From: an uncultured Alphaproteobacteria bacterium
GTDB lineage: Bacteria > Pseudomonadota > Alphaproteobacteria > RF32 > CAG-239
NCBI GenBank assembly: GCA_910585375.1
Contig: CAJUCZ010000008.1
Location: 6,977 to 70,976 of the forward strand
Direction: 5' to 3'
DNA length: 64,000 nucleotides
Under the pieces are notes generated by a model, which was given only the letters and a program-made list of their open reading frames with translations, ran no database searches and was not told the DNA's origin. A program made the position numbers and the translations under genes. Positions within the stretch are counted from its first letter, which is position 1, and each line of letters starts with the position of its first letter. This document shows, in pieces, positions 52,342 through 61,913 of the stretch.

Positions 52342-52872
52342 ATGACGGAACGGATTTGTCTGGGGGTAATCAGCGGAGCGCACGGCATTCGCGGCGAAGT
52401 CAAAGTCAGATGCTTTGCCGAAGACTGTCATAGCCTCACGGCTTACGGTCCTTTGGAAGACAAAAACGGTACCAGAAAATTTGTTTTGAAAATCACCGGC
52501 CGGGCCAAAGATGATTTGCGCGTCAAAATTACAGGCTGCGATGACCGTAATGCTGCCGAATCCCTAAAAGGAACGGAGCTTTACATTGAACGCAGTGCCT
52601 TGCCGGAACTGGAAGAAGATGAGTTTTACCATACCGATCTGATTGGTCTGGATGTAAAAGAAGAAACTTCTTCCGAAGTTATCGGCAAAGTCGCGGCATT
52701 GTATAACTTTGGAGCCAATGATGTTATTGAAATCAAAGTCAGCAAGACCGCAAAGTTGGAAATGTTGCCGTTTAACAGGCAATATGTTCCGGAAATTAAT
52801 ATCAAAGATGGTTTTATTATTGTCAGAGAAATAAACTTTGCACCGGAAGACGGGGATGGGCATGAAGGTTAA
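52342..52872 (+). CDS. rimM: 16S rRNA processing protein RimM
   Basis: The 176-aa protein has the N-terminal GVISGAHGIRGEVKVR domain and a C-terminal PRC-barrel (about 100-170) with FYHTDLIGLDV. It assists 30S head assembly near S19 and S13. Its end overlaps the trmD start by 11 bp, so the two are coupled. Confidence 0.95.
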   Translation: MTERICLGVISGAHGIRGEVKVRCFAEDCHSLTAYGPLEDKNGTRKFVLKITGRAKDDLRVKITGCDDRNAAESLKGTELYIERSALPELEEDEFYHTDLIGLDVKEETSSEVIGKVAALYNFGANDVIEIKVSKTAKLEMLPFNRQYVPEINIKDGFIIVREINFAPEDGDGHEG

Positions 52873-53551
52873 GGTTTTAACCATATTTCCTGAAATCTTT
52901 CCGGGTTTTCTCGGTTATTCTTTAACCGGAAGAGCCTTAAAAGAAGGAACCTGGTCTTTAGAAACTGTCAACATTCGTGATTATGCTTTTGATAAGCATG
53001 GTTCTGTTGACGATACGCCCTGCGGGGGCGGCGCCGGCATGATAATGCGGCCGGATGTTTTGGGAGCGGCGATTAAAGCCAATCACCAAGGCGGACGGAT
53101 CATCTATATGAGCCCGCGCGGCAAACCTCTGACCCAGCAATTGGTCAAAGACTTGAGCAGGGAAGAGGAACTGACTGTAATTTGCGGGCGTTTTGAAGGT
53201 GTGGACCAGCGGGTTCTTGATGCTTATGAAATTGAGGAAATCAGCATCGGGGATTATATTCTGACCGGCGGCGAACAAGCCGCGCAGATTATGCTGGATG
53301 CTGTTGTCAGACTCCTGCCCGGCGTTCTGGGCAATAGTGAATCTCTGTCGGAAGAAAGCTTTGAAAACTTTCTGCTCGAACATAACCAGTATACCCGTCC
53401 GGTAGCCTGGGAAGGTCGGGAAGTTCCGGAAATTTTGCTGAGCGGCCATCATGAAAACATTGCCAAATGGCGGAAAGCACAGTCTTTGGAAATAACCGAA
53501 CGCAAACGGCCCGACTTAATGAAAAAATATCTTGATTTTAAGCGGCCTTAG
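52862..53551 (+). CDS. trmD: tRNA (guanine-N1)-methyltransferase TrmD
   Basis: The 229-aa SPOUT enzyme makes m1G37 using SAM. It has KVLTIFPEIFPG, the knot segment YMSPRGKPLTQ, CGRFEGVDQRVLDAYEIEEISIGDYILTGG in the usual order, and DEEISIGDY-type residues. ATG at 52862 with a GGGG ribosome-binding site is preferred over an upstream in-frame ATG inside rimM. Confidence 0.95.
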   Translation: MKVKVLTIFPEIFPGFLGYSLTGRALKEGTWSLETVNIRDYAFDKHGSVDDTPCGGGAGMIMRPDVLGAAIKANHQGGRIIYMSPRGKPLTQQLVKDLSREEELTVICGRFEGVDQRVLDAYEIEEISIGDYILTGGEQAAQIMLDAVVRLLPGVLGNSESLSEESFENFLLEHNQYTRPVAWEGREVPEILLSGHHENIAKWRKAQSLEITERKRPDLMKKYLDFKRP

Positions 53552-53590
53552 GTATATACATAAGAAAATTTTATAAAAAGGGTAAAACTT

Positions 53591-53992
53591 ATGAACATAA
53601 TTGAAAATATTGAAAAAGAGCAGATCAGCAAGCTCATGGAAGGAAAAAACGTTCCGAGTTTTAAACCTGGTGATACGCTGAAAGTTCACACCAAAGTTAA
53701 AGAAGGTGAACGTGAACGTATTCAGGTTTATGAAGGCGTCTGTATTGCTCGTAAAAATGACGGGTTAAATTCTTCTTTCACTGTCAGAAAAATTTCTTTC
53801 GGTGAAGGTGTAGAACGTGTATTCCCGTTGTATTCTCCGAATGTTGCAAAAATTGAAGTTGAACGTATCGGTAAAGTACGCCGTGCGAAATTGTACTTCT
53901 TGCGTGCTCTGCGCGGCCGTTCTGCCCGTATTGCGGACGATTTGGTTGCTGCAGCCAAAGCGCGTGAAGCGGCAAAAGCAGAAAGCAAATAA
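53591..53992 (+). CDS. rplS: 50S ribosomal protein L19
   Basis: The 133-aa protein has the L19 features FKPGDTLKVHTKVKEG, RIQVYEGVCIARKN, FTVRKISFGEGVERVFPLYSP and AKLYFLRALRG in order. It closes the ffh cluster before a strong bidirectional terminator. Confidence 0.97.
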   Translation: MNIIENIEKEQISKLMEGKNVPSFKPGDTLKVHTKVKEGERERIQVYEGVCIARKNDGLNSSFTVRKISFGEGVERVFPLYSPNVAKIEVERIGKVRRAKLYFLRALRGRSARIADDLVAAAKAREAAKAESK

Positions 53993-54012
53993 ATTTTTGT
54001 TTGTCTTACGTC

Positions 54013-54042
54013 AAACCCCGCAGATGTTGTCTGCGGGGTTTT
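54013..54042. terminator. Bidirectional terminator between rplS and the efflux operon
   Basis: AAACCCCGCAGA pairs with TCTGCGGGGTTT around TGTTG. It serves rplS and, on the other strand, the outer membrane factor gene. Confidence 0.9.
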
Positions 54043-54064
54043 GCGTTACGCCTGCCTGCCGGTT

Positions 54065-55435
54065 TTAATATTTTCCGGCCATGGCCTTATAAACATAGTT
54101 TTCATATTTGATAATCTGATATTTTTGCTGAATCAAATTTTTTCGTAAGGCATTTTCGCTGTAAATTGCTTCCAGATAGTCACGAAATTCTGTTTTTCCG
54201 TTATTGTAGCGGTCTTCATAATATCTGGTAATTTTGGTTGAATTGCGATAATTCTCGTCAATATTTTTGTAACTCTCCGTTGCTTTTCCATAAGCAAAAT
54301 AATAATAGGCAACTTCGTTCACGGCCTGATTAAGCTTGTCCTTAAAATCTATTGCGGCAATCTGATAATCGGCTTCGGAAAGTTTTACGTTATTTTTGAC
54401 CCTGTTCCAATCCAGAAAAGGCAGGTCAATTCCCACGCTTCCTAAAATATACGGAAAGTCAAAAGTCGTACGCGCCTTGTCGGATGAAGAACCAAAAGCC
54501 CCTTTCAAAGAAATTTCCGGATACCAGTTTTTGTTTTCGGCTTCCAGATTTTTAAAAGCTTTTTCCAAACGATACTGGCTGGCCAGCAAATCAGGACGAT
54601 TTGCCAGAACTGAAAGCGGAACGTCAAGGTTAATGCCGAGCGTCGGTTGTTTAAGAATATCGCCGAATTTTATACCGAGAGAATCTTGTTGTCTGATGTT
54701 TAAAATGTTTTTCAGACTGTTTTCCATCTCCTTAAACTGGGTTTCGTATTCCAGTAGCCGATTCTGTTCTGACAACAGGCTTTGTTTGGATTCCAAATAT
54801 TCCAAATCGTCAGCCTTGCCATTTTTGTATTTTGCCTCGGTAATATCGCGGATCCCTTCATAAGCCTTAATATTTTTCTTGGTCACGTCAATTGTGTTTT
54901 GCAAATATTCAAGGTTAAAATATAAATCTGCCACACTGTTTATCAGACTGAGTTTGGCAGTTTCCTTATCCATAATGGTTGCCTGATATTCAAATTCCTG
55001 AGCCGAGTGCAAGTCCCTGATTTTGCCATACAAATCAGCTTCGTAGCTTAGCCCTGCTTCGCCGGAAAAGCTGTTTGAAAACCCGTCTCCCGTGTCAATC
55101 CGGCGCTGTGCGGAAGTATTAAGGTTTCCTGATAAGGTTGGAAACAAATCAGACGTTGCCAGATTTAATTTGTATAATTCTTTGTTAATGTTAATGGCGG
55201 CTTTCAGGTAGTCAGGATTGTTGGCCAGAGCCATGTCAATCAGGCCGTTCAAATCAGAGCTGTTATATTGTTTCCACCAGTCTGTGTTTGCCTGATACCG
55301 GCTGCGGATTTCCTGCGAATAATCAAGCTCTGCGGCAGTGTCAACGGGATACTGCGGCAGTGTTGCACAGCTTGTCGTCAGCAATGCCGTTGTAAAAAGC
55401 CATAATTTCAAATAGTGTCCTTGCATCTTATTCAC
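54065..55435 (-). CDS. TolC-like outer membrane efflux lipoprotein (NodT/OprM type)
   Basis: The 456-aa protein has a lipobox (LTTSC, lipidated Cys at about residue 23) and two OEP repeats with long coiled-coil helices (for example LGYEADLYGKIRD-like ALSYEADLYGKIRD and LSVLANRPDLLAS). It forms the outer-membrane channel of a tripartite pump. It is the third gene of macA-macB-OMF, overlapping the end of macB by 8 bp. Confidence 0.92.
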   Translation of the reverse strand: MNKMQGHYLKLWLFTTALLTTSCATLPQYPVDTAAELDYSQEIRSRYQANTDWWKQYNSSDLNGLIDMALANNPDYLKAAININKELYKLNLATSDLFPTLSGNLNTSAQRRIDTGDGFSNSFSGEAGLSYEADLYGKIRDLHSAQEFEYQATIMDKETAKLSLINSVADLYFNLEYLQNTIDVTKKNIKAYEGIRDITEAKYKNGKADDLEYLESKQSLLSEQNRLLEYETQFKEMENSLKNILNIRQQDSLGIKFGDILKQPTLGINLDVPLSVLANRPDLLASQYRLEKAFKNLEAENKNWYPEISLKGAFGSSSDKARTTFDFPYILGSVGIDLPFLDWNRVKNNVKLSEADYQIAAIDFKDKLNQAVNEVAYYYFAYGKATESYKNIDENYRNSTKITRYYEDRYNNGKTEFRDYLEAIYSENALRKNLIQQKYQIIKYENYVYKAMAGKY

Positions 55436-57368
55436 TCGCTAAAGCATCAATCGGGTTAAGGTTGGAAGCATTTTTTGCCGGCATATATCCGAAGATAATC
55501 CCGATTGCCGAAGAACAAACCAAAGCCAGTATGATTGATGTTGTTGAAAAAATCATTCCGAAGTCTTCGGAAAATGTATTAAATCCGAGACCGATAAGCA
55601 TGGAAAGAGAAACCCCCATAAATCCGCCGACCAGACAAATCAAAATCGCCTCAATCAAAAACTGCTGTAAAATGTCAGCCTGCTTGGCACCGATGGCCAT
55701 GCGAATGCCGATTTCTTTGGTACGTTCGGTAACCGAAACCAGCATAATGTTCATTACGCCGATTCCGCCGACAATCAAAGAAATTACTGCAATGCTGGCA
55801 ATCAGAAACTTCATGGTATTTGTGGCATTTTCTACAGTTTGCTTGATACTGTCGCTGTTAATCATAAAAAAGTCTTTTTTGCCGTGCAGGGATGTCAGGA
55901 TGTTTTCAATACTTTCTTCCGCCACCTGAGAATTGACCTTGTCGGAAATTTTAACAGTAATGGTGTTAATGTCCGTACTGCCGTTAATCTTATACATGGC
56001 CGTGGTATAAGGGACCCAAATGTTCATGGCGTCGGCACGCGGACCGGGATTGTTGTCAACTTCCGTAATGCCGATAATCTTGAGCGGTTTTTTGTTAAAA
56101 ATGATAATCTCGCCCAGCGGATTGGGATTATTTGCAAAATTTTCTTTTCTGGTATTTTCGTCAATCACCACCACTGAAGCAATGTTTTTAACCTCATTTT
56201 CTGTAAAAACGCGCCCTTGCGCCAGTTTTCTGCCCTTAACCTCAAAATACGAAGCGCCCACGCCTCGAAGCTGCGCCGTAGATGACGTATTGCCATATAC
56301 AAGGGTTCCGCTGCCCGAAACGCTGGGTGTGGAATTGTCAATAAACCCCTGTTTGCTCAGATAGTCGGAGTCGCTGACTTTAAGCGTTTTGACTTTGCCG
56401 GATTTCATGTCACCAAAACCCGTCCCCGGCATAATGTCAATAGTGTTTGTGCCCATGGAATTAATCTGCTCCATAATCTTGGCCTGCGAGGCATTGCCGA
56501 GAGCCACGACCGACACCACCGAGGCAATGCCGATGATAATGCCGAGCATTGTCAGAAGCGAGCGCATTTTGTTGGATAAAATGGCATGGATAGACATGCT
56601 GAAAGATTCTGCAAAGCGATATTTAAAAGTCTCAAACTTGCTTCTTTTAATATACTTTACTTCGTCTTCAATCAGATAAAAATCCGAGGCCTTGCGCTGG
56701 TCGGAAACAATTTCGCCGTCTTTGATTTCAATAATGCGGCTGGCCTGTGCGGCAATCTTGCTGTCGTGCGTTACCAGAATAATCGTATGCCCCTGCTTGT
56801 GCAAACTTTTGATGATTTCCATAACCATCTCGCCGCTCTTGGAATCAAGCGCGCCGGTTGGTTCATCAGCCAGAATAATCTCGCCGCCGTTCATCAGTGC
56901 GCGGGCAATGCTCACACGCTGCTGTTGTCCGCCGGACAACTCGTTGGGATGGTTTTTCAGCTTGTTTCCAAGATCAAGTTTTTTCAAAAGCTCAACAGCC
57001 CGCTTGTCGCGGTCAGCTGCACCCAACCCCAGATAAATCGCAGGCAAAGCGGCATTTTCGCGGGCATTCAGGCTGTTAAGAAGATTATAGCGCTGAAAAA
57101 TAAAGCCAAATGTTTTGCAACGCAGGCCCGCAAGTTGGTCCCGATCCATTTTTCCGGCTTCAATGCCGTTGATTCTGTAAGAACCGGAAGTCGGCGTATC
57201 AAGACAGCCGATGATGTTCATCAGTGTTGATTTTCCTGAGCCTGATTGTCCGATAATGGCTACAAAGTCGCCTTTCCGTATGGAAAGGTTAATGCCCTTT
57301 AACACATGAACACGGTTTTTAGCCTGTCCGAAAAATTTGTTGATGTTTTGCAGCTCAAGAATATTCAT
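55428..57368 (-). CDS. macB: Macrolide-type ABC exporter MacB
   Basis: The 646-aa protein has an N-terminal ABC domain (Walker A GQSGSGKST at 39-47, signature LSGGQQQR, Walker B ILADEPTGALD). It is followed by a MacB/FtsX membrane domain with four helices (one at about 265-290, three at about 525-635) and a periplasmic loop. It drives export of macrolides, peptides or other substrates with MacA and a TolC channel. macA ends immediately before it. The actual substrate in this organism is unknown. Confidence 0.94.
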   Translation of the reverse strand: MNILELQNINKFFGQAKNRVHVLKGINLSIRKGDFVAIIGQSGSGKSTLMNIIGCLDTPTSGSYRINGIEAGKMDRDQLAGLRCKTFGFIFQRYNLLNSLNARENAALPAIYLGLGAADRDKRAVELLKKLDLGNKLKNHPNELSGGQQQRVSIARALMNGGEIILADEPTGALDSKSGEMVMEIIKSLHKQGHTIILVTHDSKIAAQASRIIEIKDGEIVSDQRKASDFYLIEDEVKYIKRSKFETFKYRFAESFSMSIHAILSNKMRSLLTMLGIIIGIASVVSVVALGNASQAKIMEQINSMGTNTIDIMPGTGFGDMKSGKVKTLKVSDSDYLSKQGFIDNSTPSVSGSGTLVYGNTSSTAQLRGVGASYFEVKGRKLAQGRVFTENEVKNIASVVVIDENTRKENFANNPNPLGEIIIFNKKPLKIIGITEVDNNPGPRADAMNIWVPYTTAMYKINGSTDINTITVKISDKVNSQVAEESIENILTSLHGKKDFFMINSDSIKQTVENATNTMKFLIASIAVISLIVGGIGVMNIMLVSVTERTKEIGIRMAIGAKQADILQQFLIEAILICLVGGFMGVSLSMLIGLGFNTFSEDFGMIFSTTSIILALVCSSAIGIIFGYMPAKNASNLNPIDALASE

Positions 57369-58565
57369 CTAGAACCTCCTTGGGCCTCTCATCTTGGTAT
57401 TTGCGGCCTTGTCTGAGATTTCGGCAGATGACAGACGGGCGATAATCACCTCATCCCCCTCGGCTACGCCGTCAGTGACTTCAATATTCAGGCCGTCGGA
57501 CACGCCCGTGGTGATTGTACACTTCATCACGCCCTGTGGCGTCAGGATTTCCACATATTTGTCTTTGCCGTCGTTCTTTACAGCCGTTACCGGAACCGTC
57601 AGCACGTTGTCGGCATGCTCGACATAAATCACGTTTTGCGTTGTCATGCCGATTCTCAAAACCCCGTCCGGATTAGGAACGTTCAGGCGGCCGTAGTAAT
57701 AAATTGCTTCGCTCGATTCCACAACCTCTGTATATTCGCCGTTTGTCAAAAGCGTCAGCCCCGGATCAATGGATTGCAGCGTAGTTTCAAAAACATCCGT
57801 CAAATTGGCCAGAACAGAGTAGGTTACCCGCACGCCGGGCTTAATGTTTCCGATATCGCCTTCCGATATTTCTATAAGAATTTCCATCTGGCTCAAATCT
57901 GCAATCTGAACAATGGTCGGCGTGTTCATGGCCGCATTGACGGTTTGGCCTTCTTTGACCGGAATGGAAACGATTGTACCATCAAGAGGCGCCGTAATTT
58001 TGGTATATCCGAGATTGGTTTCTGCCGTGCTCAAAGAAATTTCCGTTTCTTTAATTGACGATTCGAGCTCGGTCACTTTGGCTTTGGCCGCTTCAAAAGC
58101 ATCTTCTGCATTTTCAAGGTCTTCAACCGATGCGGCGTTGCGTTTTTTCAGAGTCCGCGTTCTGTTGTATTGTTTTTCGGCAATATCCAAAGAAATTTTT
58201 GCAGCCTTGAGCTGAGCCTGATAACTGTTAAGCTTGGCTTTGTTGATGTCCACATCGTTTTGCTGGGTTGTGGAATCAATTTCTGCAATCAAATCACCTT
58301 TTTTAACGTTCTGCCCGATAAAAACATGAAGTTTTTCAATCTTGCCGGAAGCTTGGGCGCCGACAGTCACCAACTCGCTGGCTCTGACCTCGCCGGTTGC
58401 ATTTACAACTTTTTGAATATCCTGACGCTTGACCGGCTCCGTAATATAGGAAACACTGTCCCCTTCCTTAAAAAAAGCGGAATAAAGATAAAAACCGATA
58501 ATAACAATAAAAGCAAAAATCAAAAGCCTTCTGTTCTTTTTTATAAGCGTTCTAACCTTGTCCAT
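57369..58565 (-). CDS. macA: Periplasmic adaptor protein MacA (HlyD/RND adaptor family)
   Basis: The 398-aa protein has an N-terminal transmembrane helix (about 12-28), a lipoyl half-motif, a coiled-coil hairpin (about 95-185), the second lipoyl half and a C-terminal membrane-proximal domain. GQNVKKGDLIAEIDSTTQQ and APLDGTIVSIPVKEGQTV mark the lipoyl halves. It links MacB to the outer membrane channel. First gene of the operon. Confidence 0.92.
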   Translation of the reverse strand: MDKVRTLIKKNRRLLIFAFIVIIGFYLYSAFFKEGDSVSYITEPVKRQDIQKVVNATGEVRASELVTVGAQASGKIEKLHVFIGQNVKKGDLIAEIDSTTQQNDVDINKAKLNSYQAQLKAAKISLDIAEKQYNRTRTLKKRNAASVEDLENAEDAFEAAKAKVTELESSIKETEISLSTAETNLGYTKITAPLDGTIVSIPVKEGQTVNAAMNTPTIVQIADLSQMEILIEISEGDIGNIKPGVRVTYSVLANLTDVFETTLQSIDPGLTLLTNGEYTEVVESSEAIYYYGRLNVPNPDGVLRIGMTTQNVIYVEHADNVLTVPVTAVKNDGKDKYVEILTPQGVMKCTITTGVSDGLNIEVTDGVAEGDEVIIARLSSAEISDKAANTKMRGPRRF

Positions 58566-58722
58566 CGTTTTTCTCTGTTATTTTTTATTATTTTGTGTTT
58601 CAATAAATATTCCGGTTTATTCTATCTGCTTTTCTTTATAAAATCTTTAACGCAGAACTGTTGCCCATAATAATAAACGATATAAATCTCAAAAAAGTTC
58701 AAAATAATTGCAAAAAAATCTC

Positions 58723-58754
58723 AAAAAAAGGGGTTCCTTGTAAAAAGGAACCCC
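58723..58754 (-). terminator. Terminator of the barrel protein gene
   Basis: GGGGTTCCTT pairs with AAGGAACCCC, with a run of T on the minus strand after it. The rest of 58566-58776 holds no gene I can see. Confidence 0.85.
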
Positions 58755-58776
58755 GTTAAAGGCTTGTTCGTTAAAA

Positions 58777-59595
58777 TTAGAACAAAACTTTAGCTTGCAG
58801 GCCAGCGGTGTAATCGTAATCGATGTCATCGTTGTAGCTGCCGCCCAGATAGTAGTCGCCATAGATACCGAGAGCAACGTTTTCTTTAACGAAATAGTTT
58901 GCTTCCGCTTGCAGGTACCACAGGTTAGTATTGTGTTTGTTTTCTTCAAATTCATTTTTAATGATTTCAGCATCGCCATCGGTGTTGAAGTCATAACGAA
59001 TACCAGCATCCAAAGAGTATTTAGCATCTCCTTTGTGAACGCCGGCAAACCAAGAATAGTTCATCGGGCGGTTAGCCTGATCAATAACACTGGTAGCGGT
59101 GAAAGAAGTATACGGTGTCCAACCGTTGCACAAATCATAGCCCAATTTTACTTCGGCAGCCAGTTCTTTAAACCATCTGCTGTCATTGTCTCTGTGGCCA
59201 TACCAGCTCTTCGGATTGAATGTATAATAAGAAGCGCCTGCCTGAGCCAGCCAGTTACCGCGCTGCATGTTATATTTAGCGCCAACGGTATAATCAAAGT
59301 TGTGATCGTTGTTGTATTCACCGTTAGAGAATCTTTTACCGTCAAATTCGTTGCCGATAGAACCGAAAACAGACAGATTGTCAGAAATACCATAGGTAAT
59401 TTCTTCATTGGCATACAAGCCTTTATAGATGTTGCCTTCGCCATGTTTTCCATTCAGGCGGGAAGTTTCGATAGAAGTGTCGGACAGAACTTTACCTTGT
59501 TCCGGCAGATAAAACGGGTTGGTAATATCTTTAGCAGAAGCGGCAGTTGCAAACATAACGGCAGCTGAAGCCAATAAAATAGTTCTATAATTCAT
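58777..59595 (-). CDS. Outer membrane beta-barrel protein
   Basis: The 272-aa protein has a Sec signal peptide (cleavage after ASA at residue 21) and alternating aromatic beta-strands (for example WLAQAGASYYTF, KYSLDAGIRYDF, NLWYLQAEANYFV). The terminal Phe is a classical BamA recognition signal. It resembles small porin-like or OmpW/OmpA-type barrels. A strong AAGGAG site before the ATG suggests high expression. The region 59596-59823 upstream holds only its promoter region. Confidence 0.8.
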   Translation of the reverse strand: MNYRTILLASAAVMFATAASAKDITNPFYLPEQGKVLSDTSIETSRLNGKHGEGNIYKGLYANEEITYGISDNLSVFGSIGNEFDGKRFSNGEYNNDHNFDYTVGAKYNMQRGNWLAQAGASYYTFNPKSWYGHRDNDSRWFKELAAEVKLGYDLCNGWTPYTSFTATSVIDQANRPMNYSWFAGVHKGDAKYSLDAGIRYDFNTDGDAEIIKNEFEENKHNTNLWYLQAEANYFVKENVALGIYGDYYLGGSYNDDIDYDYTAGLQAKVLF

Positions 59596-59823
59596 AAAGG
59601 ATCTCCTTACGTAGTTTTCTTTTTTACGTCATACCTCGTTCTGATGTACGAAAATATGATGCCTGTAGTCTATTCAAAAAGAATTAATAAATCAATAACT
59701 TAATTAAGAAATGTAAATATTGGGGGTATTATTGGGTATGAAAAGTGATTTTGTTAATAATTTTTCCTATGGAAATGCAAGGACTTCTGTGCTATAATCC
59801 GAACAAAAAGGAAAGGTTTTGTA

Positions 59824-60627
59824 ATGAATGATAACAAAAAGTTACAACAGGCAATTCACTCTATTATAGAAAAAGCGGCTTCAACGGATATTGCATCCAA
59901 CGTACCCTTGGGCTATTCCCAGCTTGCGGCCCTTAAAAACCTGCATAATTATTGCATTAATCAGGTATTGAACGATTCGGAAGTCATGCGGGATCCGCGC
60001 AAGCTCAATTACATGGCTTCGCAGGAGTTCAAAATCGCGCTGGTGGCGCTGTGTTTATCGCAGGCAGTGGTCAATCCGGCACGGCGCAACCGCGAAACCA
60101 GAGAGTTTTTTATTGAAAATATAAACGTTTATCAGGCTGACGAACATACAAAGATGATAGATTTTGGCCGCATCCATCCCGCTGACGCCGATGCCTCGGT
60201 TTATCCGGAAATCATTGAAGACTGGAAGATTTATCGTGACCGCGAGGGCTTGGGAATTTCGGCGCTGATTGATGAAAAAACGCGCCTGACCGGATTGAGC
60301 GGATTTCAACGCGGCGGTGACCCGATTTACGAATTTGCCCGATTCCACCGCAAATATACCGAAAAGGAAAGAATAAAAGAAGAAAAAAGCCGCGATTCGG
60401 CGCAGGAAGCGTTTCGCAATGCCGTCGTGCAGTCTTTGGCCAATGAGATGACCAAACAACAACTGCTGGCGGGCAAAAATCCGCTGGAAATATTGGATAA
60501 TCTGTTAAATACGGCCGGAAAATACCAGCCGTCGCAAAGATTGCGGCAAGAGCTTGATCCGGAAATCGAACAGAATGTTGCCCGCCTGCTGGAATATGAT
60601 AACTCCCGTTCCGGCCGCGAAAGATAA
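59824..60627 (+). CDS. Hypothetical protein of 267 aa
   Basis: This cytoplasmic, highly charged, largely alpha-helical protein has no recognised motif. A TATAAT-like -10 lies about 33 bp upstream of the ATG, AAGGA precedes it, and a perfect terminator follows. Lysine- and arginine-rich central part (about 165-185). Function unknown. Confidence 0.7.
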   Translation: MNDNKKLQQAIHSIIEKAASTDIASNVPLGYSQLAALKNLHNYCINQVLNDSEVMRDPRKLNYMASQEFKIALVALCLSQAVVNPARRNRETREFFIENINVYQADEHTKMIDFGRIHPADADASVYPEIIEDWKIYRDREGLGISALIDEKTRLTGLSGFQRGGDPIYEFARFHRKYTEKERIKEEKSRDSAQEAFRNAVVQSLANEMTKQQLLAGKNPLEILDNLLNTAGKYQPSQRLRQELDPEIEQNVARLLEYDNSRSGRER

Positions 60628-60628
60628 C

Positions 60629-60659
60629 AAAAAGGATGCTTTTGCAAAAGCATCCTTTT
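60629..60659. terminator. Bidirectional terminator
   Basis: AAAAGGATGCTTTTG pairs with CAAAAGCATCCTTTT as a near-perfect palindrome between convergent genes. Confidence 0.85.
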
Positions 60660-60662
60660 CTT

Positions 60663-61208
60663 TTACCATTTAATCGGGTCATTGGCAATTTCCGGCGGCA
60701 CGGTTCCTTCAAAATAAACGGTGGTCACTTTGTGCATATCTATGTTAAAATCACAAACCGAGCGGATATCCAAATCTTCAGCCACAAAAGCAAAAGCGCA
60801 AGCCTTGTTCAATATCTCTGTCGGGCATTGATAAATCGCTTCAGCGGCCGAAGGTCGTAAGAAACCGTAATAACCGCTGAACGGATGATAAGATTCGATT
60901 CTGCCAATCTCTTTCAATCCCCCGGCTTTGGCAATTGCTTCAGGCTTGAATGTGCAGCTGGTTGTAGCAATGGGCGTGCTTTTCAGCCAGTAAAGCTCTT
61001 TATCATTTTCTTTCGGACAAACACCGACTTCGCCGCTTGAACCAAAAAGAACCGGACGGATTTTTGCGGCATAGGCCATAATTTGTTCTTGTGACATTGC
61101 TTGTTTTTGCTGTTCCAGCTTGTCAAGAATTGCAACATATTTCTCTATTTTTTCTTGCGACAATCCGGAACATTCTCTCAGCCAGAATATTTTGTCTTCG
61201 CACGTCAT
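60663..61208 (-). CDS. Hypothetical protein of 181 aa
   Basis: The cytoplasmic protein has five scattered Cys and no signal peptide. A helical N-terminal half (about 1-50) is followed by a beta-rich C-terminal half. No family is recognised. It is convergent with the 267-aa gene across a shared terminator. Confidence 0.65.
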   Translation of the reverse strand: MTCEDKIFWLRECSGLSQEKIEKYVAILDKLEQQKQAMSQEQIMAYAAKIRPVLFGSSGEVGVCPKENDKELYWLKSTPIATTSCTFKPEAIAKAGGLKEIGRIESYHPFSGYYGFLRPSAAEAIYQCPTEILNKACAFAFVAEDLDIRSVCDFNIDMHKVTTVYFEGTVPPEIANDPIKW

Positions 61209-61340
61209 AATAATTTATTTTTTTTGATGAAACATAAAAATTTATAACATACAAAAAATAGCATATATTAAGTTTTCCGTCAATAAACATTTTTTTACCA
61301 TTTTGCGTTAAAAAGAAGTATCAGTAATAAGGAGAAAAAC

Positions 61341-61529
61341 ATGAAATTGATTGTATATCTGATAATTTTGGCCGGTCTGGCTTATGGCGGCAAATGGGTT
61401 TATGACAACTATCTGGCCGAGAGCATGAACGAAGCCATACACAAAACCGGAAATTATGTTGCCCGTCAGAATTTGGATCATATCGAAATTCACAGCGATG
61501 GCACTTATGTTGAAAAAGAATTGCCATAA
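61341..61529 (+). CDS. Small single-pass membrane protein (62 aa)
   Basis: The protein has an N-terminal transmembrane helix (about 3-20) and a short hydrophilic tail. It is supported by an AAGGAG site 7 nt before the ATG and a terminator directly after the stop, so it is probably a real small gene despite its size. Function unknown. Confidence 0.65.
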   Translation: MKLIVYLIILAGLAYGGKWVYDNYLAESMNEAIHKTGNYVARQNLDHIEIHSDGTYVEKELP

Positions 61530-61536
61530 TGTGCAA

Positions 61537-61567
61537 TAAAAAAGCGGGAGATTAATCCCGCTTTTTT
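61537..61567 (+). terminator. Terminator of the 62-aa gene
   Basis: AAAAAAGCGGGA pairs with TCCCGCTTTTTT, nearly identical to the terminator at 25651-25682. It is likewise followed by a REP-like element. Confidence 0.8.
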
Positions 61568-61604
61568 CTTCTCTCTTCAAAGCACATGCTTTCTCACAAA
61601 CTTT

Positions 61605-61745
61605 GCCATAGCAACGCGATCTCTGGAGCACCGTACAAGCTGACGCCTCACCCGCTGGGTGGGGCCTCCCGACCGCGGTCTCTGAAGCACAGTACAAACT
61701 GACGCCTCACCCGCTGGGTGCGGCCGCAGGTCTCATGGCACCGCA
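61605..61745. repeat. Dispersed REP-like elements (two copies)
   Basis: Two adjacent copies of the GCAACGCG / GCACCGTACAA-CTGACGC / CTCACCCGCTGGGTG / CCTCCCGACC family occur, the second slightly degenerate and truncated at CGGCCGCAGG. Confidence 0.75.
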
Positions 61746-61808
61746 TAAAACGTGCGCCGCCGTTCGGCCGCCGTCTGCCGTACCGGTCACCTTCGGGCTC
61801 TTTTTTTC

Positions 61809-61913
61809 TTGTCATTGCCAGACTTCGATCCGGCAATCCATCTCCCAACCGGCACAGTGCCTGTTTCTTCATGGATTCTCGGGTCACACCCTCAGGGTAA
61901 CGCAGAATGACAA
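61809..61913. repeat. MITE-like inverted-repeat element, about 105 bp
   Basis: The ends TTGTCATT and AATGACAA are inverted. Inside them AATCCAT pairs with ATGGATT, and the centre holds the palindrome GGCACAGTGCC (61851-61861). It has no coding capacity and resembles the short palindromic elements common in alphaproteobacterial genomes. Confidence 0.65.
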
